NCBI GenBank assembly: GCA_039513195.1
Contig: JBCCRM010000009.1
Coordinates: 62,001-126,000 of the forward strand
Direction: 5' to 3'
Source: Thermohalobaculum sp039513195
GTDB lineage: Bacteria > Pseudomonadota > Alphaproteobacteria > Rhodobacterales > Rhodobacteraceae
Length of the DNA stretch: 64,000 bases
This document shows, in pieces, positions 50,689 through 59,093 of the stretch. The position numbers and the translations under genes are program-made. Position 1 is the first letter of the stretch, and each line of letters starts with the position of its first letter. Below the pieces are notes generated by a model. It was not told the DNA's origin and ran no database searches. It was given only the letters and a program-made list of their open reading frames with translations.

Positions 50689-51107
50689 CCACCCCCCGTC
50701 TCGCCCGCCTGATGCGCGCTGTGTCCGCCGTCAAAAGGGCGGAGATGGGACGCCTCGGTGCCCTCATCGCCGAAATTGCCCGCAACAGGCAGGAGGTTGA
50801 CGGGCTGCGCCGCGCGCTTTGGCAGGCTGCCCCCGCCCAAACCGTCGACCAGATGCGCGCCACCGCATCCTGGCAGGCCCGCCTGAAACGCCGCATCGCC
50901 GACGCCGAGTCGGAAGCGGCCAGGCTCGAGGCGGAGGCGGAGGCGCAACGCCAGGTCCTCGCCAAAGCGCTCGGCCGTGAAATCGGTGTCGAACGCTTGC
51001 AGGACAGTGCGGCGCGCGCGGCGCGGCGGGAGGCCGCCCGGCGTCAGGACGACACGCCGCCGTCATCCTCCTCCCGCCCGTCCGCGGGCTCGCCGGGGAT
51101 CGCATAG
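50685..51107 (+). CDS. Coiled-coil protein, FliJ-like candidate
   Basis: This 140-residue, almost entirely helical protein is rich in Ala, Arg and Glu (VKRAEMGRLGALIAEIARNRQEVDGLRRAL, then RLKRRIADAESEAARLEAEAEAQRQVLAKAL). Size, charge pattern and coupling to flhB by a GTGA overlap suggest the FliJ chaperone/escort that acts with FliI, for which no other candidate is visible. FliJ is too variable for a firm call. Its 3' end overlaps the convergent yacG by 64 bases. Confidence 0.5.
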   Translation: MTTPRLARLMRAVSAVKRAEMGRLGALIAEIARNRQEVDGLRRALWQAAPAQTVDQMRATASWQARLKRRIADAESEAARLEAEAEAQRQVLAKALGREIGVERLQDSAARAARREAARRQDDTPPSSSSRPSAGSPGIA

Positions 51108-51256
51108 GCGCCGGTCAGCCAGCGGCCCAAATCGACATCGGCGCAGCGTTTGGAGCAGAACGGGCGATAGGCGGCCACCGGTGCGCGCTTGCAGATCGGG
51201 CAGCGTTGTCTCCGCGCTCCGGCCTCGGCCTTTTCGCTGTCGGCGTTTGGCGCCAT
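51044..51256 (-). CDS. yacG: DNA gyrase inhibitor YacG, zinc-binding
   Basis: This 70-residue protein has the YacG four-cysteine zinc finger: CPICKRAPVAAYRPFCSKRC at about residues 19-38, followed by ADVDLGRWLTGAYAIPGEP. YacG binds GyrB and inhibits gyrase. The acidic C-terminal tail overlaps the 3' end of the convergent coiled-coil gene by 64 bases. In related genomes I recall yacG lying beside the RNase G/maf group; here the RND efflux genes separate them. Confidence 0.92.
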   Translation of the reverse strand: MAPNADSEKAEAGARRQRCPICKRAPVAAYRPFCSKRCADVDLGRWLTGAYAIPGEPADGREEDDGGVSS

Positions 51257-51376
51257 GGCCGCAACTCCACATCTGACATGCGCGGCGCGCTATATCATGC
51301 AGTGCTGAGGTGACGGAAGCGAAACAATGCTACGTTTGCCAGAGCAACCGGACGAGGAAGCCAACAGGGCGCCTGA

Positions 51377-52603
51377 ATGAAAGCCGAGAGGATCCATCCC
51401 AGCCTCGATGTCGAGGACGCGGTGATCGTCGTGCCGCTGTGGCGTCGCGTGCTCTCGGTCGTGCTGAAGACGCTGCTGCCGCTGTTGATCCTCGCTGCCG
51501 CGGCGCATGTTTATCAGCATTTGATGGCGACGGAGCCGCATGCCGCGCGAAAGCCGGAAACGCGGATCGCGTCGCTGGTCGAGGTGGTGTCGGTCGTTCC
51601 CCGCGCTGCGGGCCCTGTGATCGAGGCCTGGGGCGAGGTCGTCCCGGCCCGCAGCCTGGTTCTGAGCCCGGAGGTGTCTGGCCGAGTTGTCTGGCTCAAC
51701 CCTAATCTCCGCGCCGGCGGGCGCATCGCGGCCGGCGAGGAGATGCTCCGCCTCGACAACCGACAGCGCACCGCAGATCTGCGCATGGCGGAGGCGGAGG
51801 TGGCGCGCATCGACGCTCTGATCCTGACCGAGAAAGGGCAAGCGGCCCGGGCGCTGCGCGATCTGGAGCGGGTGCCCCTGACCCTCACCGAGGAGCAGCG
51901 CGCCCTGGTGTTGCGGGAGCCGCAGATGGCCGAGCTGGTCGCCCAGCGGGACGCGGCGCTCGCCTCGCGCGATCAGGCAGCCGTTGCGTTAAGCGAAGTG
52001 GTGCTGCGCGCTCCCTTCGACGCGGTGGTGACCGAGGCCGACGTTGCCATGGGTAGCATGCTTGCGCCGACCTCCGCGGCCGCGACCTTGGTGACGGCGG
52101 ACCGGGCCGAGGTGACCCTCGCTGTCCCTGTCACGGCGCTCGGCTGGATCGATCTAGCCGAAGGCGGGGAGATCACCCTCTCGCAACCCGGGATCTGGCC
52201 CCAGGGCGCGGAGCGCAGGGCGCAGATCACGCGCTTTGGCGCCAGCCTGACCGAGGCTGGGCGCATGGCCGAGGTCATCGCCGTGGTCCAGGACCCGCTC
52301 GCGCTTCAGTCCGAGAATGCCGGTGAGCCGGTGGTCTTAATCGGCAGCTTTCTACGCGCCGAGATCCAGGGCCGAGCGATCGAGGGCGCGGTGGCCATCG
52401 ACCGGGCGCATCTGCGCGACGACGACCGGGTCTGGGTGATGGGCCGCGACGACCGCTTGGAGATCCGGCCCGTCGAGGTCGCCTGGCGTGGTGTCGATCA
52501 GGTGCTGATCGCCCGCGGTCTTGTGCCGGGAGAGCGGGTGGTGGCAACGCCGCTCGCCACCGTCGCCGACGGTATGGCGCTGCGCCTCGCGGACAGCCCG
52601 TGA
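51377..52603 (+). CDS. RND efflux periplasmic adaptor (HlyD/MFP family)
   Basis: This 408-residue membrane-fusion protein has an N-terminal membrane segment at about 23-45 (VLKTLLPLLILAAAAHVYQHL), then a barrel-sandwich domain (AWGEVVPARSLVLSPEVSGRVVWLNPNLRAGGRIAAGEEMLRLD), a helical hairpin (about 145-205) and beta-barrel domains (VVLRAPFDAVVTEADVAMGSMLAP). It links the RND pump to an outer-membrane channel, which is not encoded nearby. It overlaps the pump gene by 4 bases (GTGA). Confidence 0.9.
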   Translation: MKAERIHPSLDVEDAVIVVPLWRRVLSVVLKTLLPLLILAAAAHVYQHLMATEPHAARKPETRIASLVEVVSVVPRAAGPVIEAWGEVVPARSLVLSPEVSGRVVWLNPNLRAGGRIAAGEEMLRLDNRQRTADLRMAEAEVARIDALILTEKGQAARALRDLERVPLTLTEEQRALVLREPQMAELVAQRDAALASRDQAAVALSEVVLRAPFDAVVTEADVAMGSMLAPTSAAATLVTADRAEVTLAVPVTALGWIDLAEGGEITLSQPGIWPQGAERRAQITRFGASLTEAGRMAEVIAVVQDPLALQSENAGEPVVLIGSFLRAEIQGRAIEGAVAIDRAHLRDDDRVWVMGRDDRLEIRPVEVAWRGVDQVLIARGLVPGERVVATPLATVADGMALRLADSP

Positions 52604-55600
52604 CCGGTCCGCCGCGCGACACCGGGCCGATCGCCTGGATGGCCGGCCATTCGGTGGCGCCCAACCTGTTGATGCTGGTGCTGCTGATCGGCGGGTTCTT
52701 CTTCGCCACCCAGATCCGGCAGGAGGTGTTTCCAAGCTTCGAGACCGACATCGTCTCGACCACGGTAAAACTTCCCGGCGCCGCCCCCGCCGAGGTCGAG
52801 CAATCCGTTGTCCTGGCGGTGGAGGATGCGCTCGCCGATGTGATCGGTATCGATGAGCTGACATCCTCGGCCAGCGAGGGCTCCGCCCGGATTTACGCGG
52901 AGCTCGGCACCGACCGCCCGGCGCAGGTGGTCTTCGATGAGATCGCCCAGGCCGTCGACCGGATCACGACGCTTCCCGAGGACGCCGAGGAGCCTGTGGT
53001 CAACCTCGTCGCGCTGCGCGAGGACGTCATCGACATGTTGATCTATGGCGATGTCGACGAGCGCTCGCTGCGCATGGCGGCTGAGACGCTGCGCACGCGC
53101 TTGCTGCAGGATCCGGATATCTCCGATGTCGTGCTGGAAGGGGTGCGGGATCTGGAGATCCATGTCGAGATTCCCCCTGGCCGGCTGCGCGCGCTTGGCC
53201 TGACCTTGCCGGAGGTGGCGGAAACGATCCGTCGAACGGCGCTCGAACGCTCCGGCGGCACGTTAGAGACTGCGGGGGGTGAGATCCTGCTCCGTCTCGC
53301 CGACCGGCGCGACACGGCGCTCGACTTCGCCCGGATCCCGGTGATCACCGACCCGCGCGGCACGGTCCTCCGCCTCGGCGACATCGCGACCGTGCGCCAC
53401 GGCTTCGCAGATACCGACGCCATCGCCAGCTTCAACGGCAAGCCCGCGATCCGGCTCGACATCTACCGGGTGGGCGAGGAGACGCCGATCTCGGTCTCGG
53501 ACGCCGTGCGCCGCGCGCTGCCGAAGGCGATGGGCGCCCTGCCGGCGGAGATCGAGAGCATCATCGTCGTCGATGACAGCGAGATCTACCGCGCCCGGAT
53601 GGAGCTGTTGATGAAGAACGGCTTTTTCGGGCTAGTCCTGGTCCTCCTGATCCTCAGCCTGTTCCTGGAGTTCAAACTCGCCTTCTGGGTTGCCGTCGGG
53701 ATCCCGACCGCCTTTCTCGGCACCTTCCTGTTCCTGCCCTGGTTCGATGTTTCGGTGAACATGGTGACGATGTTCGCCTTTATCCTCGCGCTCGGCATTG
53801 TGGTCGATGACGCCATCGTGGCGGGCGAGAACATCTACGAATACCGGGAACGCGGGATGGGCCCGTTAGAGGCCGCAATCCAGGGTGCCCGCGACATCGC
53901 GGTACCGCTCAGCTTTTCGATCCTGACCAATATCGCGGCCTTCCTGCCGCTCGCCATGGTGCCGGGGGGCTTCGGAAAGTTCTGGGTGGTGATCCCGATG
54001 GTGGTGGGCACGGCCTTTCTGCTCAGCTGGATCGAGGCGCTGTTCGTCCTGCCAGCCCATCTCGCGGGCGTGCGCGGCCGCCGCCCGCAGGAGCAAGGTT
54101 GGGCCGCACGGGTCCCGCGGGCCTTCGCCGTCGGGCTCGATTGGGTGGTGGAGCGGATCTACGGCCCGCTCCTGCGGGTGGCGATGGAGTGGCGCTACAC
54201 CACTGTAGCGCTGATGATCGGTGTTCTGGCGGTGACGCTTGCCTGGCCCCTCTCCGACCGCATGGGGTTCACGCTCTTCCCCTCGGTGCCGCGGGACAAT
54301 GCGCGGATCAGCGTGGCAATGCCGGTCGATGCGCCTCTGGAGACGCGGATCGCCGTTCGCGACCAGGCCGTCGCGGCGGCGGAGCGGATCATCGCGACCG
54401 AGGGCGACCTGGCCCATGGCATCTACGCCCTGGTCGAGGAAGGGCGCGTCCGGCTGCGGACCTATCTGGTGCCGGAGGCGGAGCGGGAGATGTCGACCAG
54501 CGCCTTCGCTCGGGCTTGGCGGGAGCAGCTTGGCGAAATCCCGGCCGCACGCTCCGCACGGTTCACATCGTCCTTCGGCGGCCCGGGCGGATCCGAAGGG
54601 ATCGAGATCGACCTCTCCCACGATGATCCGGAGATGTTACGGGCGGCGGCAACGGCGTTGACCGCCCGGCTTGCGGAACTCGATGCAGTCCGCGACCCGG
54701 AGGACGGGATTACGCTGGGAAAGCGGGAACTCACCTTCCGGCTCACCGATGCCGGGCGCGCGGCAGGTCTCACGTCGGCCGAGGTGGCGGAACAGGTCCG
54801 CGCCGCCTTCTTCGGCGCCGAGGCTCTGAGCCAGCAGGACGGGCGACACGAGGTTTCGGTTCGGGTGCGATTGCCAGAGGCCGCGGTGCGGTCGGAGCAG
54901 GCTTTCGAGGGATTGATCCTGCGCCTGCCGGAAGGGGGCGAGATCCCGCTCGCAGAGGCCGCGGTGACCGAGACCGGCCGGGCCGAAGCGCAGATCAGCC
55001 GCACGGATCGGCGCCGCGTCCTGACCGTGACCGCCTCCATCGAGCCGGAGGATGAGACGACACGCATCGTAACGGCCCTGGAAGATCGGATCTTGCCGCA
55101 GCTCGCCGCGGAGGTGCCTGGGCTTGGCTATCGGTTTGGGGGCAGCCTGGCGACCAAGGCCAAGACCATCGACAGCTTCAAAGTGTCGATCACGCTGACC
55201 CTTCTCGTGATCTATGCGCTGCTTGCGATCCCGTTTCGGTCCTATATTCAGCCCGCGATCGTGATGGCGGCGATCCCGTTCGGGCTCGCCGGGGCGATCC
55301 TCGGCCATCTGATCATGGACATGTCGCTCTCGATGGTGTCGATCTTCGGGGCCATCGCGCTCGGCGGTGTCGTGATCAATGCCGCCATCGTGATGATCGA
55401 CTATGCCAACAAGCGACGCGATGCCGGTGCAAGTCCGTTCGATGCGATGTGGCGGGCGGGTAAAAGGCGGTTCCGCCCGATCCTATTGACCACCGTGACG
55501 ACCTTCGGCGGCCTGGCGCCGATGATTTTCGAAACCTCGGCGCAGGCACGGTTCCTTGTCCCCATGGCGGTGTCGCTGGGCTACGGCATTCTGTTCGCGA

Positions 55601-55767
55601 CAGCGATTGTGCTGTTCCTTATCCCGTGCCTCTATGTGGTGGTCGAGGACCTGCGCTGGTTGGCGCGCGGTGCTTGGCGCGGTGCCGGTTGGGCCTTGTT
55701 TCCGGAACCGCCGCGGGGCAGGGCGGTGCAGCCTGCGCCCGGCAGCGGTCTGCGGGAGCATCCTTAA
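52600..55767 (+). CDS. RND efflux transporter permease (AcrB/HAE family)
   Basis: This 1055-residue proton-driven efflux pump has a first membrane helix near 22-42 (VAPNLLMLVLLIGGFFFAT) and two large periplasmic loops. The proton-relay motif is VVDDAIVAGENIYEYRERG in helix 4, and the second half has VSIFGAIALGGVVINAAIVMIDYANKRRD. GTG start overlapping the adaptor gene. The length is normal for AcrB-type proteins. Substrate range cannot be read from the sequence; the LVILLLFLEFK-like segment and the lack of a tolC gene suggest use of an unlinked outer-membrane channel. Confidence 0.93.
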   Translation: MTGPPRDTGPIAWMAGHSVAPNLLMLVLLIGGFFFATQIRQEVFPSFETDIVSTTVKLPGAAPAEVEQSVVLAVEDALADVIGIDELTSSASEGSARIYAELGTDRPAQVVFDEIAQAVDRITTLPEDAEEPVVNLVALREDVIDMLIYGDVDERSLRMAAETLRTRLLQDPDISDVVLEGVRDLEIHVEIPPGRLRALGLTLPEVAETIRRTALERSGGTLETAGGEILLRLADRRDTALDFARIPVITDPRGTVLRLGDIATVRHGFADTDAIASFNGKPAIRLDIYRVGEETPISVSDAVRRALPKAMGALPAEIESIIVVDDSEIYRARMELLMKNGFFGLVLVLLILSLFLEFKLAFWVAVGIPTAFLGTFLFLPWFDVSVNMVTMFAFILALGIVVDDAIVAGENIYEYRERGMGPLEAAIQGARDIAVPLSFSILTNIAAFLPLAMVPGGFGKFWVVIPMVVGTAFLLSWIEALFVLPAHLAGVRGRRPQEQGWAARVPRAFAVGLDWVVERIYGPLLRVAMEWRYTTVALMIGVLAVTLAWPLSDRMGFTLFPSVPRDNARISVAMPVDAPLETRIAVRDQAVAAAERIIATEGDLAHGIYALVEEGRVRLRTYLVPEAEREMSTSAFARAWREQLGEIPAARSARFTSSFGGPGGSEGIEIDLSHDDPEMLRAAATALTARLAELDAVRDPEDGITLGKRELTFRLTDAGRAAGLTSAEVAEQVRAAFFGAEALSQQDGRHEVSVRVRLPEAAVRSEQAFEGLILRLPEGGEIPLAEAAVTETGRAEAQISRTDRRRVLTVTASIEPEDETTRIVTALEDRILPQLAAEVPGLGYRFGGSLATKAKTIDSFKVSITLTLLVIYALLAIPFRSYIQPAIVMAAIPFGLAGAILGHLIMDMSLSMVSIFGAIALGGVVINAAIVMIDYANKRRDAGASPFDAMWRAGKRRFRPILLTTVTTFGGLAPMIFETSAQARFLVPMAVSLGYGILFATAIVLFLIPCLYVVVEDLRWLARGAWRGAGWALFPEPPRGRAVQPAPGSGLREHP

Positions 55768-55923
55768 ACGGCACCCCGCCGTTGTTGTGTACGCCCCCAC
55801 CCGTGTGGCCGCCGGCAGTGTCCGGTTGGCAGTCTCCGGTGCCCAGTGTCGCCAGTTCCGCTCAGTCTCCGCGATGTCCAGGGATGTTAACGGCGTGCAG
55901 GCCCCGAAATCCTGAGCGAAAGA

Positions 55924-55946
55924 CTATGCATATGATTTGTGCATAG
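55924..55946. repeat. AT-rich inverted repeat between convergent genes
   Basis: CTATGCA and TGCATAG flank a 9-base spacer, and TTTGTGCAT repeats once more just after. It lies in the 212-base gap between the convergent RND pump and RNase E/G genes and is much more AT-rich than its surroundings. It could be a bidirectional terminator or a protein-binding palindrome. Confidence 0.4.
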
Positions 55947-55979
55947 TTTGTGCATCCGCCGTGCAGGCCATTTTCGGCC

Positions 55980-57131
55980 CTAGAAAAGCTCGCTCAAGGG
56001 TCGCCTTTCACGCTTCCTCTGCAACTCCAGATGGCCGAGCGGGGTCCATCCCGCGATGGTCGTCTCGATTGGGTCGCGCCGCAGCGCTGCCTTCAGGGCC
56101 TCCTCGACTCTCTTGCGGTCACCCTTTTTCATCGGCGCCATATCGACAGTGATTTGCCCGCCAAGCCCGCGGAGCCGCAGCTGCCTTGGCAGCTCTTTTG
56201 CCGCTTCAAGATTGGCCTTCACACCATTGGCAAAGCTGAAATCTCCGCCTGTGTTGATATCAATTAAGATCATCGCGGAGGTCGGTTCGATGGCCATCCA
56301 CCCCCCTGAAGGTAGGTTGACCCGAGGCTTGCAAAGTCGCTCGACGTCGTCCCACACCCCGTAGTGGTCGAAAAGATCGGCTTCGTCGGCGTGGCGGCTT
56401 CGCCCCGCTATCGCCTTCAGAACATGCTCTAAGTACATCATAAAATCGTTCCAAACATCTGTCTTTGAACTGATTTCAACTATCGTATCATGCAGATCCC
56501 ATTCAGAAAGCGCCTGTTCGGCGGCTGAACTTTGTATCGCGAGATTACCCGATGCTGATCTTCTGGCATGATCTTCTGCAGTTTCCAGCCGACCGAGAGC
56601 CCAGGCAATGTCCTGACACAGCGGACCAGCATTCAACCCCTGCGCTTCGGTCCGAACGATCAAACCAATCGGCCTATTATTCTCTCGCTTTTCCAGATTG
56701 TTACAGAGGAAATCTAATGCAATGTTGGTCAGGCGAGCGCGTTCCTCATCGCAGCGGATTTGCCGCGAAACATTGATGCCGGGTGTGTCCGGCGTGACGA
56801 TCACGAAGCGGCTCTTGTAGAGCACCCGCTGGGTTATCGGCGCTGCTTTTCCAGGTTCCGCACAGCCTGTAACTTGAACAAGAATATCAGATTTGAACTG
56901 CAACTCTTTACTAAAACGAAGATATCCGACTTCTCTGTGACCTAGCTTGACAAAGGCGCCCCCGAGCTTCGGGGCGATCCGATCGACCGTCGCCCAATAG
57001 ACGGCGCCCGGTCGGGGCACCGTATCCTTAGGTTGTGGGTCGATCAGCAAGTCCTCCAGAACCCCATCGACCACCAATGCGGCGCGGCTCTGGCCATCCT
57101 GCAGCTCGATCAGGACCACGCGGCCCTTCAT
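55980..57131 (-). CDS. rng: Ribonuclease E/G family protein, short form
   Basis: This 383-residue endoribonuclease has an S1-like region at about 37-105 (GAVYWATVDRIAPKLGGAFVKLG) and the catalytic domain with metal-binding aspartates D291 (AMILIDINTGGDF) and D330 (GGQITVDMAPM), corresponding to D303 and D346 of RNase E. It lacks the zinc-link region and C-terminal extension of full RNase E/G (about 490 or more), like the short paralogue I recall beside maf in this order. Base composition is unusual: stretches such as 56881-56940 have 35% GC (counted) in a roughly two-thirds GC neighbourhood. It ends the infA-maf-rng group. Confidence 0.85.
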   Translation of the reverse strand: MKGRVVLIELQDGQSRAALVVDGVLEDLLIDPQPKDTVPRPGAVYWATVDRIAPKLGGAFVKLGHREVGYLRFSKELQFKSDILVQVTGCAEPGKAAPITQRVLYKSRFVIVTPDTPGINVSRQIRCDEERARLTNIALDFLCNNLEKRENNRPIGLIVRTEAQGLNAGPLCQDIAWALGRLETAEDHARRSASGNLAIQSSAAEQALSEWDLHDTIVEISSKTDVWNDFMMYLEHVLKAIAGRSRHADEADLFDHYGVWDDVERLCKPRVNLPSGGWMAIEPTSAMILIDINTGGDFSFANGVKANLEAAKELPRQLRLRGLGGQITVDMAPMKKGDRKRVEEALKAALRRDPIETTIAGWTPLGHLELQRKRERRPLSELF

Positions 57132-57156
57132 CGCTGGATGGGATCCGAACCGATTG

Positions 57157-57750
57157 TCATGCTTCCCCTGCCTGCAGTGGGACGGGGTAGCCGATGCCGC
57201 CCAAAAGCGTCATAGTCTCGCTTAAAGGCAGACCGACGACATTGGTGTAAGATCCTGATATCCAGGGAATAAATGCAGCCGCTCTTCCTTGAATTGCATA
57301 ACCGCCGGCCTTGCCCTGCCATTCGCCGGACCGCAAATAGGCTGACAGCTCTGCTTCCGAGAGGCGCTTAACCTGTACCCGCGTCTCGACCAGCTTGGTC
57401 CGTTCTAGACCGCCGAGCCTAACGCAGACCGCCGTTGTCACCCGGTGCCGCCGACCGGAGAGTAGGGAGAGGAACTCAGCAGCTTCTGCCTTACCGCCTG
57501 GTTTGCCGAGAATACGACGTCCCGCTGAAACGACCGTATCTGCCGCCAGGACCAAGGCACTCGGCTCCAGTACAGCCCTGCATTTTGCTACGGCCATGCG
57601 GGCAGCATATTCCCGTGACCGCTCGCCAGGATATGGCGTCTCGTCGACATCTGCCGGGCAGACTGCGTCGGGGACAACATCGACTTGTGCCAACAACTCC
57701 ATGCGCCGGACCGACGCGGAGGCGAGGATCAGCTTCGGCTGGACATCCAT
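57157..57750 (-). CDS. maf: Maf family nucleotide pyrophosphatase
   Basis: This 197-residue house-cleaning pyrophosphatase removes non-canonical or methylated nucleotides. Family motifs are LILASASVRRMELLAQV, DETPYPGERSREYAARMAVAKCRAV, VLAADTVVSAGRRILGKPGGKAEAAEFLSLLSGRRHRVTTAV and GYAIQGRAAAFIPWISGSYTNVVGLPLSET. The ATG at 57750 is chosen; 39 further codons upstream are open but lack family sequence. It follows infA and precedes rng on the minus strand. Confidence 0.94.
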   Translation of the reverse strand: MDVQPKLILASASVRRMELLAQVDVVPDAVCPADVDETPYPGERSREYAARMAVAKCRAVLEPSALVLAADTVVSAGRRILGKPGGKAEAAEFLSLLSGRRHRVTTAVCVRLGGLERTKLVETRVQVKRLSEAELSAYLRSGEWQGKAGGYAIQGRAAAFIPWISGSYTNVVGLPLSETMTLLGGIGYPVPLQAGEA

Positions 57751-57874
57751 CGCCAAATTTTGGTGACTTGCGCCCCGCACGGCGGAGCCGGGCGCGGCCT
57801 GGGCGGGGCTCGATGCCCCGCTTGGGCCGGCCCCCTCTCCAAAACCGCGATCTGGCTCTAGGCCCATGAGACGA

Positions 57875-58093
57875 TCACTTGAATCGATAAGTGATCCGCC
57901 CTTTTGTCAGATCATATGGCGTCATTTCGACCTGAACCTTATCGCCGGCCAGAACCCGGATCCGGTTCTTGCGCATCTTGCCAGCCGTATGCGCGATGAT
58001 TTCATGCCCGTTTTCCAGCGTTACCCGAAACGTCGCATTCGGCAGCAACTCGGTCACCGTGCCGGGGAACTCCAGCGTTTCTTCTTTGGCCAT
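57875..58093 (-). CDS. infA: Translation initiation factor IF-1
   Basis: This 72-residue OB-fold protein is of exactly the usual length and pattern: MAKEETLEFPGTVTELLPNATFRVTLENGHEIIAHTAGKMRKNRIRVL followed by GDKVQVEMTPYDLTKGRITYRFK. It binds the 30S A site during initiation. GGAGAG lies 6 bases before the ATG. A CUSP of upstream open frame to 58381 is not coding. Confidence 0.98.
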   Translation of the reverse strand: MAKEETLEFPGTVTELLPNATFRVTLENGHEIIAHTAGKMRKNRIRVLAGDKVQVEMTPYDLTKGRITYRFK

Positions 58094-58164
58094 TGGCTCT
58101 CCTAAAGGACGGAATTGCCGCGGAGGATGGTCCCGGCCGCCGGCATTTGCAAGCCCCCGCCATA

Positions 58165-58608
58165 TCACGCAAACCGGCTTGCCATATGGGCCAGGATCTG
58201 GTCGCGGGTTTGACGATAGGCATCCAGTTTTTGCGCTCGGCTCTCCCCAAGGGCCGATGGGTCGAGCGTTGGCCAGTAGATTACCTCGACTGCGAAATGC
58301 CGTGTGTATTCCAGCGCCTTGCGCTGTGCGGCAGGGGAGAGGGCGATGATCTCGTCGTAGCCGCCGATATCGTCGCCCCACTCCTCCATCTCATCGAAGC
58401 TCTTCGGTCGGTGATTGCCCAGATCGACCCCAATTTCCGCGGCTGCTGCCACCATGAACGGGTCCATCTCGGTCTCGTGGCGCACGCCTGCGGACTGCAC
58501 GAAGATCTCTCGACCGTGGCTTCGTTTCAGTAGGGCTTCGGCTAGGGGAGAGCGTATTGTGTTGAAGTTGCAGCAAAAAAGGATGGAGCCGGGGCGCCGC
58601 ACCCTCAC
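58165..58608 (-). CDS. Low-molecular-weight protein tyrosine phosphatase family protein
   Basis: This 147-residue protein has the LMW-PTPase active-site loop C-x5-R-S at residues 13-20 (CNFNTIRSPLAEALLKR) and a likely general-acid region near WPTLDP toward the C-terminus. Arsenate reductases of the same fold are an alternative. The GTG start overlaps the UPF0262 stop (GTGA), so it is co-translated with that gene and hisD. It lies 71 bases before infA. Confidence 0.85.
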   Translation of the reverse strand: MRVRRPGSILFCCNFNTIRSPLAEALLKRSHGREIFVQSAGVRHETEMDPFMVAAAAEIGVDLGNHRPKSFDEMEEWGDDIGGYDEIIALSPAAQRKALEYTRHFAVEVIYWPTLDPSALGESRAQKLDAYRQTRDQILAHMASRFA

Positions 58609-59093
58609 CCCCGGAACTGCAGGGCGCAGATCACGGTGAAAAGGCGCCGGGCCGTGACCTGATCGGTTGCGACCTTCCCGTCGAGCCGGTCGATCAGGAC
58701 TCGCGCGCCTTCGTCATGGACGCCGCGTCGGCCCATGTCGATCGCCTCGATCTTCGACGGAGGCAGGCGTTTGACCGCATCGAAATAGCTCTCGCAGATC
58801 GCGAAGTAGTCTTTGATGATGCCTCTCAGCGGCGCAAGCGACAGGTGCAGTTCGGTGGCGGGGCCGCCGTCCTCGGTGGTGACACTCAGCGCGAGGAGCC
58901 GGTCATCCATGCCGATATGGAGGATGTAGGGGCCGGCTGGCGCGTCCTCCCGTGCGATCTGAAAGCGATTCTCCTCGGCCAAATCGAACACCGCGAGATC
59001 CAGCTCTTGCTGGATCTCGGGCGTCCTCGCGCGGGGACGGTCTTCCCGCAACGCCACTCGGGTCAGGCGGTCCGTTGGCGCGAAGAGGCTCAT
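58605..59093 (-). CDS. UPF0262 family protein
   Basis: This 162-residue conserved alphaproteobacterial protein of unknown function shows the family pattern: DLAVFDLAEENRFQIAREDAPAGPYILHIGMDDRLLALSVTTEDG, then LRGIIKDYFAICESYFDAVKRLPPSKIEAIDMGRRGVHDEGARVLIDRL. It overlaps hisD by 4 bases (ATGA) and the phosphatase by 4, so the three form one unit; this hisD-UPF0262 linkage is common in the class as I recall it. Role unknown. Confidence 0.9.
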   Translation of the reverse strand: MSLFAPTDRLTRVALREDRPRARTPEIQQELDLAVFDLAEENRFQIAREDAPAGPYILHIGMDDRLLALSVTTEDGGPATELHLSLAPLRGIIKDYFAICESYFDAVKRLPPSKIEAIDMGRRGVHDEGARVLIDRLDGKVATDQVTARRLFTVICALQFRG

